A DNA stretch of 64,000 nucleotides. Origin: ZC4RG30 sp964417875 (GTDB taxonomy: Bacteria; Pseudomonadota; Gammaproteobacteria; Steroidobacterales; Steroidobacteraceae). A program made the translations under genes and the position numbers. This document shows, one piece after another, positions 44,470 through 54,308 of this stretch. The stretch is taken from assembly GCA_964417875.1 (NCBI GenBank), contig CAYQJU010000005.1, positions 1-64,000 of the forward strand, in the 5' to 3' direction. The first letter of the stretch is position 1. Each line of letters starts with the position of its first letter. The notes under the pieces are model-generated. The model was not told the DNA's origin and ran no database searches. It worked only from the letters and a program-made list of their open reading frames with translations.

Positions 44470-44867
44470 CAGGCGGATCCGGCCGGCATCGCTTCGGCGC
44501 GCGTCGCCTGCTCCAGCAGGAACAGGTCGGTCAGCAGGGCGCGCAGGTGCACGCTGGCATTGAGGTTGTCCACCAGCAGCGAGGGAATGCGCGCACGCGA
44601 CAGCACGATGCCGATGGCGCCGCGCGCCACCATGACATCGCGCTTCACCGCCTGCAGGTAGTCACCGGCACCGAGGTTGCCTGCAACATCGCCGACCACT
44701 GGCTCGAGCAGTTCGGCCAGCCCGGTCATCGCCGCATGCATGGCCTCGAGCGTGGCGCGCGCCTCGGTGCCGCGGTCGTCCTGTCTGCCCTGCGCCGCAT
44801 AGGCCAGCAGGAATTCATAGCCGCGTTCGATGGTTTCGATGCGCGCGGCCGCCGGCGCGTCACTCAC
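44469..44867 (-). CDS. Hypothetical helical protein in the molybdoenzyme operon
   Basis: A 132-residue protein with no signal peptide or membrane segment, predicted all-helical, with a leucine-rich C-terminal third (VHLRALLTDLFLLEQATRA). It begins at GTG 44867, overlapping the cytochrome b gene, and is followed by the esterase with a 1-bp overlap. I do not recognise the family. Its place suggests a role linked to the oxidoreductase, possibly assembly, but that is inferred from position only. Confidence 0.65.
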   Translation of the reverse strand: MSDAPAAARIETIERGYEFLLAYAAQGRQDDRGTEARATLEAMHAAMTGLAELLEPVVGDVAGNLGAGDYLQAVKRDVMVARGAIGIVLSRARIPSLLVDNLNASVHLRALLTDLFLLEQATRAEAMPAGSA

Positions 44868-45453
44868 CCCGGTCCACCCGCTTCAGGTCATGCTCGACGC
44901 CGAGTTCGGAGCGGCGGATGAAGCCGGTGACCATGGCGCGCAGGTAGGCGCGCTTCTCCGGCAGGATGCCGAAGTAGGCGTGCACCAGGATCAGGAACAC
45001 CGACAGCAGCGCGGCCAGGTCGTGCAGCAGGGTCAGCACGCCCCAGCCGGCCAGCGAGCGTACATAGGGATCGCGCTCGAGGAACGGCACACCGGCCTTG
45101 CGCAGCAGCAGCAGGCCGGTGACGATCGCCACGAGGATGGCCACCGCCCAGGCCAGGTGCATCAGCTTCTGCGGCAATGTGTACTTGCCGGCGCCGCCGG
45201 CGCGAAAGTCAGCCGCCGACAGCAGCAGCATGGTGCGCGGCCGCTGCCACACCAGCGCGCGCACGATGTGCAGCACGATCAGCAGTGTCAGCACCAGGCC
45301 GGCCACCCAGTGGATGCCATACCATGCGAAGTGGATGTCGAGGATGGGTGCGAGGCTCGTGACCAGCAGCAGCGTCATCGTGATGGCTGTGCCCCAGTGG
45401 AACAGCCGGTCGATGCCGGCATGGCGAAGCTGCGCCGGATCGGGCGTCGTCAT
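44860..45453 (-). CDS. Membrane cytochrome b (FdnI/CybB-like) for the oxidoreductase
   Basis: A 197-residue inner-membrane di-haem cytochrome b-type protein with four hydrophobic segments. Potential haem-ligand histidines are H11 and H19 (RLFHWGTAITM), IHWVAG, LHIVRA, LHDLAALLSVFLILVHAYFG. The layout matches the b-subunits of formate dehydrogenase and hydrogenase. It overlaps both neighbours (ATGA with the small membrane protein, GTGA with the next gene). It would pass electrons from the periplasmic molybdoenzyme to quinone. Confidence 0.85.
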   Translation of the reverse strand: MTTPDPAQLRHAGIDRLFHWGTAITMTLLLVTSLAPILDIHFAWYGIHWVAGLVLTLLIVLHIVRALVWQRPRTMLLLSAADFRAGGAGKYTLPQKLMHLAWAVAILVAIVTGLLLLRKAGVPFLERDPYVRSLAGWGVLTLLHDLAALLSVFLILVHAYFGILPEKRAYLRAMVTGFIRRSELGVEHDLKRVDRGE

Positions 45454-45623
45454 GAGGCGGCCCCTTCGCGCCGGCGCGTGCCGCGGCGGCTGATTGCGCG
45501 CCAGACCAGGTGACCGACGATCACCGCCACACCGGCCCAGAACGCCACGGGCAGAAGGTCCCAGGATGCCCCGTTGATCACGCGTTCGCCCCAGGCATCA
45601 TGGCCGTAGCGCAGGATCTCCAT
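45450..45623 (-). CDS. 57-residue single-span membrane protein
   Basis: Read directly from the sequence: ATG 45623 to TGA 45450, 57 residues. It begins MEILRYGHDAWGERVINGAS, followed by one hydrophobic span (WDLLPVAFWAGVAVIVGHLVW) and a basic tail RRGTRRREG. It starts 1 bp after the FAD subunit's stop and its own stop overlaps the cytochrome b start (ATGA), so it is translationally coupled inside the operon. The small size and single span suggest a tether or assembly subunit, as with small delta subunits of respiratory enzymes; no family was recognised. Confidence 0.72.
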   Translation of the reverse strand: MEILRYGHDAWGERVINGASWDLLPVAFWAGVAVIVGHLVWRAISRRGTRRREGAAS

Positions 45624-45624
45624 C

Positions 45625-46617
45625 TCATGCCCCTCCCCGGACGGCGCGGCGGATCAGGTTTTCCATCAGCGGCAGCTTGTAGCCGTTGTAGTTCAGCGTG
45701 GTGGCGCGGGCGGTCTCGAGCGTCGCCACCGCATCGGCCGTTTCGGCATTGCGCGGGCGTCCGGCCAGCGCAGCCTCGACCGCGCGCAGCCGCCACGGCA
45801 CGCAGGCCGCCGCGCCCAGCACCACGCGCGAGTCGGCAATGCCACCATCCTGCAGGCGGAACGCCGCGGCGATCGACAGCAGCGCGAAATCCCACACCTG
45901 GCGGTCGGCCACCTTCTCGAAGTAATGCCCGGCGCCGGCCCAGGTGGCGGGGATGCGCACCTCGGTGAGGATCTCGCCCTGGCGCAACGCTGTCATGCGC
46001 TGGATATCCTCGGCGGGATCGATGAAGAAGTCGGCGATCGGCATCACGCGCTCACCGCCCTGCCGCGCCAGCACCACACTGGCATCGAGCGCGACCAGCG
46101 CGGTGGCGGTATCGGAAGGGGTGACCGCGACGCAGCGGCTGGCGCCGAAGATGGCATGCTCGCGGTTCTGACCCTGCGGCGTGTCGGCATAGCACATGTT
46201 GCCGCCGGCCCGGTAGCAATCGACGCCGCCGCGGTAGTACCAGCAGCGCGTGTCCTGGCTGATGTTGCCGCCCAGCGTGCCGGCATTGCGGATCTGCGGG
46301 CTTGCGACGCGCTGCGCGGCGGCGGCCAGCAGGCCGAAACGCTGCTGCACCAGCGGATGCGTCTCGACATCGGTGAGCGTGGTCAGTGCACCGATGGCAA
46401 GGCCGCCATCCATCTCGCGCACGCCCTTCAGCTGTGCCACGCCCGAAAGGTCGATGACCGCCTCGGTGCGGCGGACGCGGTTCTTCAGCCAGTCCCAGCT
46501 GTCCTGGCCACCGGCCACCAGCCAGCCGCGGTTGCCCAGCTGTTCCGCCAGTTGCAGGGCACCCTCGAGCGTGTCGGGCTGGTACAGCTCGAACCGGGGC
46601 ATCATGTCGCGCAGCAT
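45625..46617 (-). CDS. Molybdoenzyme FAD subunit with 4Fe-4S site (PaoB type)
   Basis: A 330-residue FAD-binding subunit of the xanthine dehydrogenase superfamily. The FAD region includes WLVAGGQDSWDWLKN and AGTLGGNISQDTRC. Four cysteines (C125, C134, C142, C162) are placed as in PaoB, where they hold a [4Fe-4S] cluster between the FAD domain and the rest of the complex. The gene overlaps no neighbour but is 9 bp from the Mo subunit. Together with the Tat-exported Fe-S subunit this gives an electron path Mo, 2Fe-2S, FAD/4Fe-4S, and then probably cytochrome b. Confidence 0.88.
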   Translation of the reverse strand: MLRDMMPRFELYQPDTLEGALQLAEQLGNRGWLVAGGQDSWDWLKNRVRRTEAVIDLSGVAQLKGVREMDGGLAIGALTTLTDVETHPLVQQRFGLLAAAAQRVASPQIRNAGTLGGNISQDTRCWYYRGGVDCYRAGGNMCYADTPQGQNREHAIFGASRCVAVTPSDTATALVALDASVVLARQGGERVMPIADFFIDPAEDIQRMTALRQGEILTEVRIPATWAGAGHYFEKVADRQVWDFALLSIAAAFRLQDGGIADSRVVLGAAACVPWRLRAVEAALAGRPRNAETADAVATLETARATTLNYNGYKLPLMENLIRRAVRGGA

Positions 46618-46626
46618 TCCGGGCCC

Positions 46627-49026
46627 CTACTGGCAGTTCACCTGCAGCGGCCCGTGGGCGGGCGCGCGGCCGGCAAGATGGTTCAGGATCATGTCGGGTG
46701 TCACCGGGGTGCGGTTGAACACATGGGCGTCGAGCGCCGCAGAGACGGCGCACAGCACCGCCGCTCCGGCACAGCCCAGCAGCGGCTCGCCGATGCCCTT
46801 GGTGCCCAGCGGACTGGAAGGATCGGGCAGGTCGACCGCCGAGGTGCGAAAGCGCATCGCCACATCACCGAAGGTGGGTGGCTTCGCCTGGTAGAAGAAC
46901 ACGCTGGCCGGCAGTCCCACCTGCGGGTCATAGACGATGCGCTCGAGGCTTGCGATGCCGAAGCCCTGCACCGCGCCGCTCTTCACCTGCGTCTCGAGGC
47001 CCGCCGGGTGGATCACCGTGCCGCAGTCGGCCACGCCGAGGTAGTCGATGATGCGGTGCTGGCCGGTTTCCAGGTCGAGTTCGATCTCGATGAAACCCAC
47101 CGCGAACGCCGACGGCGAACCTTCGAGCGGAAGATTGTCCTTGGCGACGCCGATGAGCCCGGTGCCGGCCAGCGCCGTGGCGGACTCGTTCGTCATGGCG
47201 TTGATGTCGGCCGGCAGCTCGTGGCCGTCATACTTGCCGCCGAGCGCGATGGCGCGGCGCGCCGCCTCGCCGAAGCTCATGCCGGTGCCGGGACTGCCGC
47301 GGCGGAACACGCGCCGGCCGTCGACGTCATAGTCGCGCGGTGCGCCGCCGAACTGGCGCGCGGCAATCTCCTGCATCTTGGACAGCGCATCCATCGCCGC
47401 CACATAGTTGGTGCGTGCCATCGTGAAATTGGTGTTGCTGCCGAACTGGCCGAGGTTCCATGGCAGGTGACGGCGTGAGTCGCCGCGCTCCACCACCACA
47501 TCGCTCCAGTCCACCTTCAGCACCTCGGCGGCTACGCGCGCGGTGCTCGAATGCGAGAAGGTGCCAAGGTTGCCGACGCCGGTGTGCACATGCACCTTGC
47601 CGTCCGGCAGGATGCGCACCAGGCCGTCGAAACCGGTAAAGCCGGCCGGGTGGAAGGCCTGGCCCACCGCGATCGAGGTGACCTTGCTGCCATTGCGCGT
47701 GCCATGGCGGGCCATCCGGTCGTTCCAGCCGAACAGTTCGGCCCCCTTCTGCAATGCCTCTTTCAGGTAGCAGCTGGACACCGGCGACTGGCGGGGGCCA
47801 TAGGCGCCCTTCAGGTCCGGCGCATTCAGCAGGCGGATCTGCAGGCGGTCGATGCCGAGCCTTGCTGCGGCCTTGTCGAGCAGCGGCTCGACGATGTGAT
47901 GCAGCTGGTTGTATCCCGGGCCGCGCTGCGCGCTGCGGATCGGCGTGTTGGCATGCACCGGCACGCCGCGCCAGCGCATTGCCGCCGGCTGGTACACCAG
48001 CGACATCGAGTCGGCAGCATTGCGGAAATCCCAGAAGCTGTTGCAGGCGCCATTCTCCTGCACGATATAGAGGTCTGCGGCCAGCAGCCGTCCGTCCGTG
48101 TCGAAGCCGAGCTTCACCTGACCCTGGAAGCCGAGGCGTGCACTGCCGTTGTAATACTCCTCGGCGCGGCTGACGCGCATCATCACGGGACGGCCGATCT
48201 TGCGCGACAGCAGCGCCGGCAGCGCCTGCAGTGGATAGGCACCGCCCTTCGAACCGAAGCCGCCGCCGCAGTACTCGGCGATGACCACAAGGTCGGAGGG
48301 CGCGATGCCGATCATGCCCGCCAGTGCCGGGGTGATATAGGACTGGCTTTGCGACGACACGTGCACGAAGCACTTGCCGTTCTGCCAGTAGGCCATCGCC
48401 GAGCGCGGCTCCATGCTGTGATGCGAATTACTGGAGTGCACGAAGGTCTCATCGAGCACCAGCGCCGCCTTCGCAAAGCCGGCCTCGACATCGCCATAGC
48501 TCCATTCCTGCGCGGCCTGGCCCATGGGCATGCGGCCATCGGCGGCATCGAAGTCGGCATGGGTCCATTTCAGCGTCTGGAATTCGACGCCGCTGGCACC
48601 GACATTGCCGTCGGTGCGCGCATCGGGCCGGTCCGGATGCAGGCTGGCCAGCGGATCGACATGGAAGGGCAGCGGCTCGAAATCGATGCGCACCTTTTCG
48701 ATGGCATCCTGCGCGGCGGTCTCGCTTTCCGCGGCCAGCAGCAGGATGGGCGCACCGACGTAGTTCGGTTCGGCGAACAGCAGCGGGATCTCCGGCGCTG
48801 CCGGGTTGGTCACGTCGGCGGGCAGCAGCGCCCCGACATAGCCGGGCACCTGCTCGGCTGCGGACAGATCGATGCTGCGCACCCGCGCATGCGGATGGGG
48901 GCTGGAGAGCAGCCGCGCGAACACCATGCCATCGACGCGGAAGTCCTCGGCGAATTTTGCCTCGCCGGTGATCTTGGCCACCACGTCATGCGGGATGAAG
49001 TCGTGGCCGAGGTGCTTATGCGCCAC
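46627..49026 (-). CDS. Molybdopterin-binding catalytic subunit (PaoC/xanthine dehydrogenase type)
   Basis: A 799-residue subunit carrying the molybdopterin cytosine- or guanine-dinucleotide site. Landmarks are AKFAEDFRVDGMVFARLL, AEYCGGGFGSKGGA, TPIRSAQRGPGYNQ and, near the C-terminus, GTKGIGEPLLG containing the catalytic glutamate. Its start is GTG at 49026 with GAGGAG upstream, and it overlaps the Fe-S subunit by 11 bp. Members of this family oxidise aldehydes or heterocycles with water as oxygen donor. An aldehyde substrate is most likely by the PaoABC architecture; isoquinoline- or nicotine-type substrates are possible. Confidence 0.9.
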   Translation of the reverse strand: MAHKHLGHDFIPHDVVAKITGEAKFAEDFRVDGMVFARLLSSPHPHARVRSIDLSAAEQVPGYVGALLPADVTNPAAPEIPLLFAEPNYVGAPILLLAAESETAAQDAIEKVRIDFEPLPFHVDPLASLHPDRPDARTDGNVGASGVEFQTLKWTHADFDAADGRMPMGQAAQEWSYGDVEAGFAKAALVLDETFVHSSNSHHSMEPRSAMAYWQNGKCFVHVSSQSQSYITPALAGMIGIAPSDLVVIAEYCGGGFGSKGGAYPLQALPALLSRKIGRPVMMRVSRAEEYYNGSARLGFQGQVKLGFDTDGRLLAADLYIVQENGACNSFWDFRNAADSMSLVYQPAAMRWRGVPVHANTPIRSAQRGPGYNQLHHIVEPLLDKAAARLGIDRLQIRLLNAPDLKGAYGPRQSPVSSCYLKEALQKGAELFGWNDRMARHGTRNGSKVTSIAVGQAFHPAGFTGFDGLVRILPDGKVHVHTGVGNLGTFSHSSTARVAAEVLKVDWSDVVVERGDSRRHLPWNLGQFGSNTNFTMARTNYVAAMDALSKMQEIAARQFGGAPRDYDVDGRRVFRRGSPGTGMSFGEAARRAIALGGKYDGHELPADINAMTNESATALAGTGLIGVAKDNLPLEGSPSAFAVGFIEIELDLETGQHRIIDYLGVADCGTVIHPAGLETQVKSGAVQGFGIASLERIVYDPQVGLPASVFFYQAKPPTFGDVAMRFRTSAVDLPDPSSPLGTKGIGEPLLGCAGAAVLCAVSAALDAHVFNRTPVTPDMILNHLAGRAPAHGPLQVNCQ

Positions 49027-49666
49027 GATGGATCTCCTCGGTGCGGCCGGCCGCTCGCATTACCGCATTCAGGTAGTTGTCGTAGGCGCCGCAGCGGCAC
49101 AGGTTGCCGGCCATCGCGAAGCGCGCCTCCTCGCGTGTCGGCGAGGGATTCTTCTGCAACAGCGCCACCGCCGCCACCACCTGGCCCGGCGTGCAGAAGC
49201 CGCACTGCGGACCCAGTTCATCGACGAAGGCCTGCTGCACCGGATGCAGCTCGCCGTTCGGGCCGCGCAGACCCTCGACGGTGACCACCTTGCGGCCGCG
49301 CACGCTGTGGGTCAGCGTGGAGCAGGAATAATGAGTGGTGCCGTCGATCATCACCGTGCAGGCGCCGCACTCGGCACGGTCGCAGGAGAGCTTGGTGCCG
49401 GTGAGGCCGAGCTTGTAGCGCAGCGTCATGGCCAGGGTTTCCTGCGGCAGCACGTCGACACGGCGCACCTGGCCGTTGACATCGAGCGACACCAGGCGCT
49501 CCACCGACCCGGCCAGCGCCTGGCGCCCGGATGTGCAGCCGGACAGCCCGCCGGCCACGAAACCGCTGGAGGAAGCCACGACACCCGAAGCGATGACCCG
49601 CTTGATGAACTCGCGACGCGAGTGGCGGTTGCCGGCCGACCCGGTACCGTCGCTGTGGCCCTGCAT
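49016..49666 (-). CDS. Tat-exported [2Fe-2S] subunit of the molybdoenzyme (PaoA type)
   Basis: A 216-residue subunit with two [2Fe-2S] clusters. A twin-arginine signal (SRREFIKR, R17-R18) and hydrophobic stretch precede a possible lipobox LSGC (C44). The plant-type cluster ligands are C95, C100, C103 and C115; the second cluster is C155, C158, C190, C192 (GFCTPG and NLCRCGAY). The complex should therefore be exported folded and could be lipid-anchored at the periplasmic face. ATG 49666 with a GGGGG site is preferred over the upstream in-frame GTG (49693). Confidence 0.92.
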   Translation of the reverse strand: MQGHSDGTGSAGNRHSRREFIKRVIASGVVASSSGFVAGGLSGCTSGRQALAGSVERLVSLDVNGQVRRVDVLPQETLAMTLRYKLGLTGTKLSCDRAECGACTVMIDGTTHYSCSTLTHSVRGRKVVTVEGLRGPNGELHPVQQAFVDELGPQCGFCTPGQVVAAVALLQKNPSPTREEARFAMAGNLCRCGAYDNYLNAVMRAAGRTEEIHRGA

Positions 49667-49887
49667 GCTGACCCCCGAATGTGAAACGCCCACAGCCTAC
49701 GCGCCCGACATTATGCGGACAAGGGGACCGCAGGCGGCCGGGGACGCCACCGCCGCTGGCATGTCGGGGTGCTCCCGCAGCACACCCTGTCGTGCCGGGT
49801 CCCGCGCTTCGCCTTTCCGCGACAGGCTTTCAAGGGCGCTGGAACCGGGTTACCTTCGTGCGGATCAATGGCAGACGGAGCTCCATC

Positions 49888-50406
49888 ATGGCCCTCTGGG
49901 ACAAACCCGACACCAGCACCGGCAACGCACCCGCCACGCCCGGGCAGCCGCTGGCATCTTCCCCGCAATCGCAGGACACTACCGCCAGAACGGCGCCGAA
50001 GGAACGCACCGACATGAAAGAATCGCTGATTGCTTCCGGCCTCACCATCGAAGGCAAGATCATCGGCAACGGCCATGTGCGCGTTGCAGGCCGCTTCAAG
50101 GGTGACATCCAGGTCGAAGGCAACCTGCACATCGACTCCGGCGCCCGCGTCGAAGGCCAGGTGAAGGCCGGCGAGGTCATCGTCAGCGGAGAGCTGCAGG
50201 GAAACATCGAAAGCGCCAAGCGCGTCGAGCTGCAGCAGGGCGGCACCATCAATGGCGATGTGAAGGCCGGCTCGCTCACCGTGGCCACCGGCGCGCGCAT
50301 GCGCGGCAGCGTCGACTTCGGCTTCGAGGAAGGCAGCAAGTCGGCCGGCACCTCGACCAGCACCAGCGCGATTACCGACCGGAGCCGGGGCGCCAACGTC
50401 GCATGA
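49888..50406 (+). CDS. Bactofilin (polymer-forming cytoskeletal protein)
   Basis: A 172-residue protein with the bactofilin core (about residues 50-150): repeated short beta-strands such as LIASGLTIEGKIIGNGHVRVAG, GDIQVEGNLHIDSGARVEG and VIVSGELQGNIESAKRVEL (in parts) that stack as a right-handed beta-helix. Termini are Ser/Thr/Pro-rich and disordered. Bactofilins assemble into filaments that organise cell shape or envelope enzymes. Its stop overlaps the next start (ATGA). Confidence 0.95.
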   Translation: MALWDKPDTSTGNAPATPGQPLASSPQSQDTTARTAPKERTDMKESLIASGLTIEGKIIGNGHVRVAGRFKGDIQVEGNLHIDSGARVEGQVKAGEVIVSGELQGNIESAKRVELQQGGTINGDVKAGSLTVATGARMRGSVDFGFEEGSKSAGTSTSTSAITDRSRGANVA

Positions 50407-50783
50407 TCGGTACGGCGCGCTCGGCGACCCACGCGGGCGCTACCCGCACCTGCCCTCACTGCCGGGCGACGATCCTCGAAAGTGCGATCGTCTGCCCGGG
50501 GTGCAAGCATCACCTGCGCTTCGACAAGGACGCCCGTCCCGGCGGTGCGGCCGCGACCAGGACCGCCTGGCAGGTCGAGGGCACCCTCGATGCCGAACGC
50601 ATGGATGCCGCTTCCGAATTCACCATCCTCGTGGTGGTGCGCAACGAGCGCAACGAAGAAGTGGCGCGCCAGATCGTCAACGTGGGCGCGCTGCAGGGCG
50701 TGGAACGACGCACCTTCACGCTGTCGATCGAGACCTCCGAACCCAGGCCCGCCTCGCCGCTGTCCGCGCTGCGCCGGCGCTGA
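50403..50783 (+). CDS. Zinc-ribbon protein of unknown function
   Basis: A 126-residue protein with an N-terminal zinc ribbon: CPHC (about 17-20) and CPGC (about 31-34). The C-terminal part (WQVEGTLDAERMDAASEFTILVVVRN) looks like a beta-rich domain. It starts inside the bactofilin stop, so the two are co-translated. This suggests a bactofilin partner, but the function is not known. Confidence 0.78.
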   Translation: MIGTARSATHAGATRTCPHCRATILESAIVCPGCKHHLRFDKDARPGGAAATRTAWQVEGTLDAERMDAASEFTILVVVRNERNEEVARQIVNVGALQGVERRTFTLSIETSEPRPASPLSALRRR

Positions 50784-50810
50784 GCCTGCCGGATCCTGCA
50801 CGCGCTCGCG

Positions 50811-50816
50811 TAGAAT
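50811..50816 (+). promoter_or_regulatory. -10 box of the ABC exporter operon (leaderless)
   Basis: TAGAAT followed by 7 bp (gcgcgcc) and the GTG at 50824. An ATG within this -10 box (50815) cannot be in a transcript starting downstream. The -35 is weak. Confidence 0.5.
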
Positions 50817-50823
50817 GCGCGCC

Positions 50824-51746
<923 letters not shown>

Positions 51747-51750
<4 letters not shown>

Positions 51751-52508
51751 ACTGGCACGCGGTGCGCGCCGTCTACGGCTTCGAGATGGCCCGCACGTTC
51801 CGCACGGTGGTACAGAGCATCCTCACCCCGGTGCTGACCACCTCGCTCTATTTCGTGGTGTTCGGCGCGGCGATCGGCTCGCGCATGACCGAGATCGACG
51901 GCGTGCCGTTCGCCGCGTTCATCGTGCCGGGTCTCATCATGCTGTCGGTGCTGAACGAGAGCATCGGCAATGCCTCCTTCGGCATCTATTTCCCGAAGTG
52001 GTCCGGCACCATCTACGAGCTGCTGTCGGCGCCGGTGGGCACCACCGAGATCCTGCTGGGCTATGTGGGCGCAGCCACCACCAAGGCGGTGATGATCGGG
52101 CTGATCATCCTCGCCACTTCGGCGTTCTTCGTGCCGCTGTCCATCCTTCATCCATTGTGGATGCTGGTGTTCCTGCTGCTGACCGCAGTCACCTTCAGCC
52201 TGTTCGGCTTCGTGCTGGGCGTGTGGGCGACGAACTGGGAACGGCTGCAGTTCGTGCCGGCGCTGATCGTCACGCCGCTGGCCTTCCTCGGCGGCAGCTT
52301 CTATTCCATCGACATGCTGCCACCGATGTGGCGCACGATCACGCTGTTCAATCCGGTGGTCTACCTGATCAGCGGCTTCCGCTGGAGCTTCTATGGCCAG
52401 GGGGATGTCAATGTGGCGCTGAGCTTCGGCATCATCATCGCGGTGCTGCTGGGCTGCCTGCTGCTGGTGCACTGGATGATCCGCACCGGCTGGCGCCTGC
52501 GACACTGA
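51747..52508 (+). CDS. ABC-2-type exporter permease
   Basis: A 253-residue inner-membrane permease with six membrane spans and the ABC-2 signature regions (YFVVFGAAIG, FIVPGLIMLSVLNESIGNASF, FLGGSFYSIDMLPPMWR, NPVVYLISGFRWSFYG). It pairs with the preceding ATPase, with an ATGA overlap. The substrate is unknown; the family handles drugs, lipids or polysaccharides. Confidence 0.94.
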
Positions 52509-52520
52509 CGGAGGCTCGCA

Positions 52521-54218
52521 ATGGAAGCACACGACCACTACGAGTTCGATGGCTTCCGGGTGGATGCAAGGCAGCGGGTGCTCTACCGCATGCCGGGCGA
52601 CATGCGCATCGACCTGCAGCCGCGGGTGTTCGACGCGCTGCTGCATTTCGTGCGCCGGCCGGGTGAGCTGCTGGGCAAGCGAGAGCTGATGCAACTGCTG
52701 TGGCCGAATGTGATCGTCGAGGAGAACAGCCTCAACCAGGTGGTCTCGCAGCTGCGCAAGGCGCTGGGCGAGAAGCCTTCCGAGCATCGCTACATCGTCA
52801 CCTCGCCGGGGCGCGGATACCGCTTCGTCGCCGCGGTGCGCGCTGGCGCGGGTCATGTGCCGGCGCAGCACTGCCATCCGCTGTCGCTGGCCGTGCTGCC
52901 CTTCTCCGAGCATGTGCTCGGCAATGCGACGCCGGGGCTGGGCGAGGCCATCGCAGCGGACCTGTCGCACCTGCTGTCGGCGCGCAGCCGGCTGCGCATG
53001 ACCGCGCATCCATCCAGCGCCGCGGCCTGGGCCCGCCATCCGGATGCGCACCAGGCCGGCCAGGTGCTGAACGTGGCGCGGGTGGTCACCGGCGAGGTGG
53101 CCGGCGATGCGGTGCGGCTGACGGTGACAGCACGGCTGATCGACGTGGCCACCGGCGCCCAGCTGTTCGCGCACACCGTGCGCGGTGCGATGAGCAGCCT
53201 TGCCGAGCTGCAGGGCGACCTGGCGCGGCAGCTCGCGCAGGTGGTTGATCCGCAGGGCACGCAGCCGGATGCCAATGTCGATGTGGCCCCTGACGCATAC
53301 CTGGCATACCTGAAGGCGCTGTCGCTGTCGCAGCGGCCCAGTCCCGGCAGCATCGCCGGCTCGATCGACCTGCTGCGCCAGGCAATCGCCACCTCGCCGC
53401 AGTTCCCGCGCGCGCGTTCGCTGCTGGCCATCCAGCACACGATGGAAGTCATGTTCGGCTATGCCGATGCCGGTTCGCTGCAACTGGCCCGCGAGGAGGC
53501 GGCGCAGGCGCTGGGCCTCGACGAGCACAATGGCGAGACCTGGTGCGCGGCCGGTGTCATCGACTGCCTGGGTGGCAACTGGGTGCGCGCCGAGGAACGC
53601 TTCCGCATCGCGCATTCACTGACCGCCGATCCATTGGTGAGCGGGCTGCGCTGTGCCTACCTGACGCTGTCGGTGGGCCAGCTGGCGCGCGCGATGCAGC
53701 AGGCCGAACACACGCTGCAGGTGGCACCCACGCATCCCATCGGCGTGCAGATGATGGCTACGCTGCACCTGGCGCTGGGGCATGACGAGCCGGCGCGACG
53801 CTTCGCGCAGCTGTCGATCGAGCAGGGACAGTCGGCGTCGATGGCGCCACTGTCGGACCTGTTCGGCCTGCTCGAGCTGCGCGCCGGACGACCGGAGGAA
53901 CTGCAGCGCATCTCCACCGAACCTGTGGCCGGCGGGCTCGATCCGCCGATGCGCAAGCGGCTGATGCTGTGGCACAGCTGCCGGGGTGCGCTGGATGATG
54001 CCTTTGCGCTGGCCTTCGATTCGGCCGACCACTATGCGCGCGAGGGCACCGTGGGCGGCGCATGGGGTGTGCTGTGGCTGCCAGAGATGCGACCGTTCCG
54101 CGAGGATGCGCGCTTCCAGCATTTCGTGCGCCGCCTGCGGTTGTTCGAATACTGGAGCGAGTATGGACCGCCGGATGGTTACTCGCTGAAGGGTGAACGG
54201 CTGGTCCCTGCGGGTTGA
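52521..54218 (+). CDS. CadC/OmpR-type winged-helix regulator with TPR domain
   Basis: A 565-residue cytosolic regulator. Residues about 8-105 are an OmpR/CadC-type DNA-binding domain (RVFDALLHFVRRPGELLGKREL, NSLNQVVSQLRKAL, GYRFVA). Residues about 120-260 resemble an adenylate-cyclase-associated/FlgO-like region (LAVLPFSEH), then a TPR-like helical array with repeated aliphatic helices to the end. There is no receiver domain or membrane segment, so the input is probably protein-protein or ligand binding. It follows the ABC-2 permease by 12 bp and may regulate it. Confidence 0.85.
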   Translation: MEAHDHYEFDGFRVDARQRVLYRMPGDMRIDLQPRVFDALLHFVRRPGELLGKRELMQLLWPNVIVEENSLNQVVSQLRKALGEKPSEHRYIVTSPGRGYRFVAAVRAGAGHVPAQHCHPLSLAVLPFSEHVLGNATPGLGEAIAADLSHLLSARSRLRMTAHPSSAAAWARHPDAHQAGQVLNVARVVTGEVAGDAVRLTVTARLIDVATGAQLFAHTVRGAMSSLAELQGDLARQLAQVVDPQGTQPDANVDVAPDAYLAYLKALSLSQRPSPGSIAGSIDLLRQAIATSPQFPRARSLLAIQHTMEVMFGYADAGSLQLAREEAAQALGLDEHNGETWCAAGVIDCLGGNWVRAEERFRIAHSLTADPLVSGLRCAYLTLSVGQLARAMQQAEHTLQVAPTHPIGVQMMATLHLALGHDEPARRFAQLSIEQGQSASMAPLSDLFGLLELRAGRPEELQRISTEPVAGGLDPPMRKRLMLWHSCRGALDDAFALAFDSADHYAREGTVGGAWGVLWLPEMRPFREDARFQHFVRRLRLFEYWSEYGPPDGYSLKGERLVPAG

Positions 54219-54308
54219 ACTGTGTGGCAGGTCGGACGGCTGGCGGTGGTCCACCCTGGATGCATGCCTTCCCATCCGGCCCACCGGCCAGATTGCGCCG
54301 AACGCTGT

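Noticed and set aside
47551..49284. A 577-residue open frame on the plus strand
   Set aside because: Antisense to the molybdopterin subunit and the Fe-S subunit. Low-complexity Arg/Ala/Gln composition and no motif.
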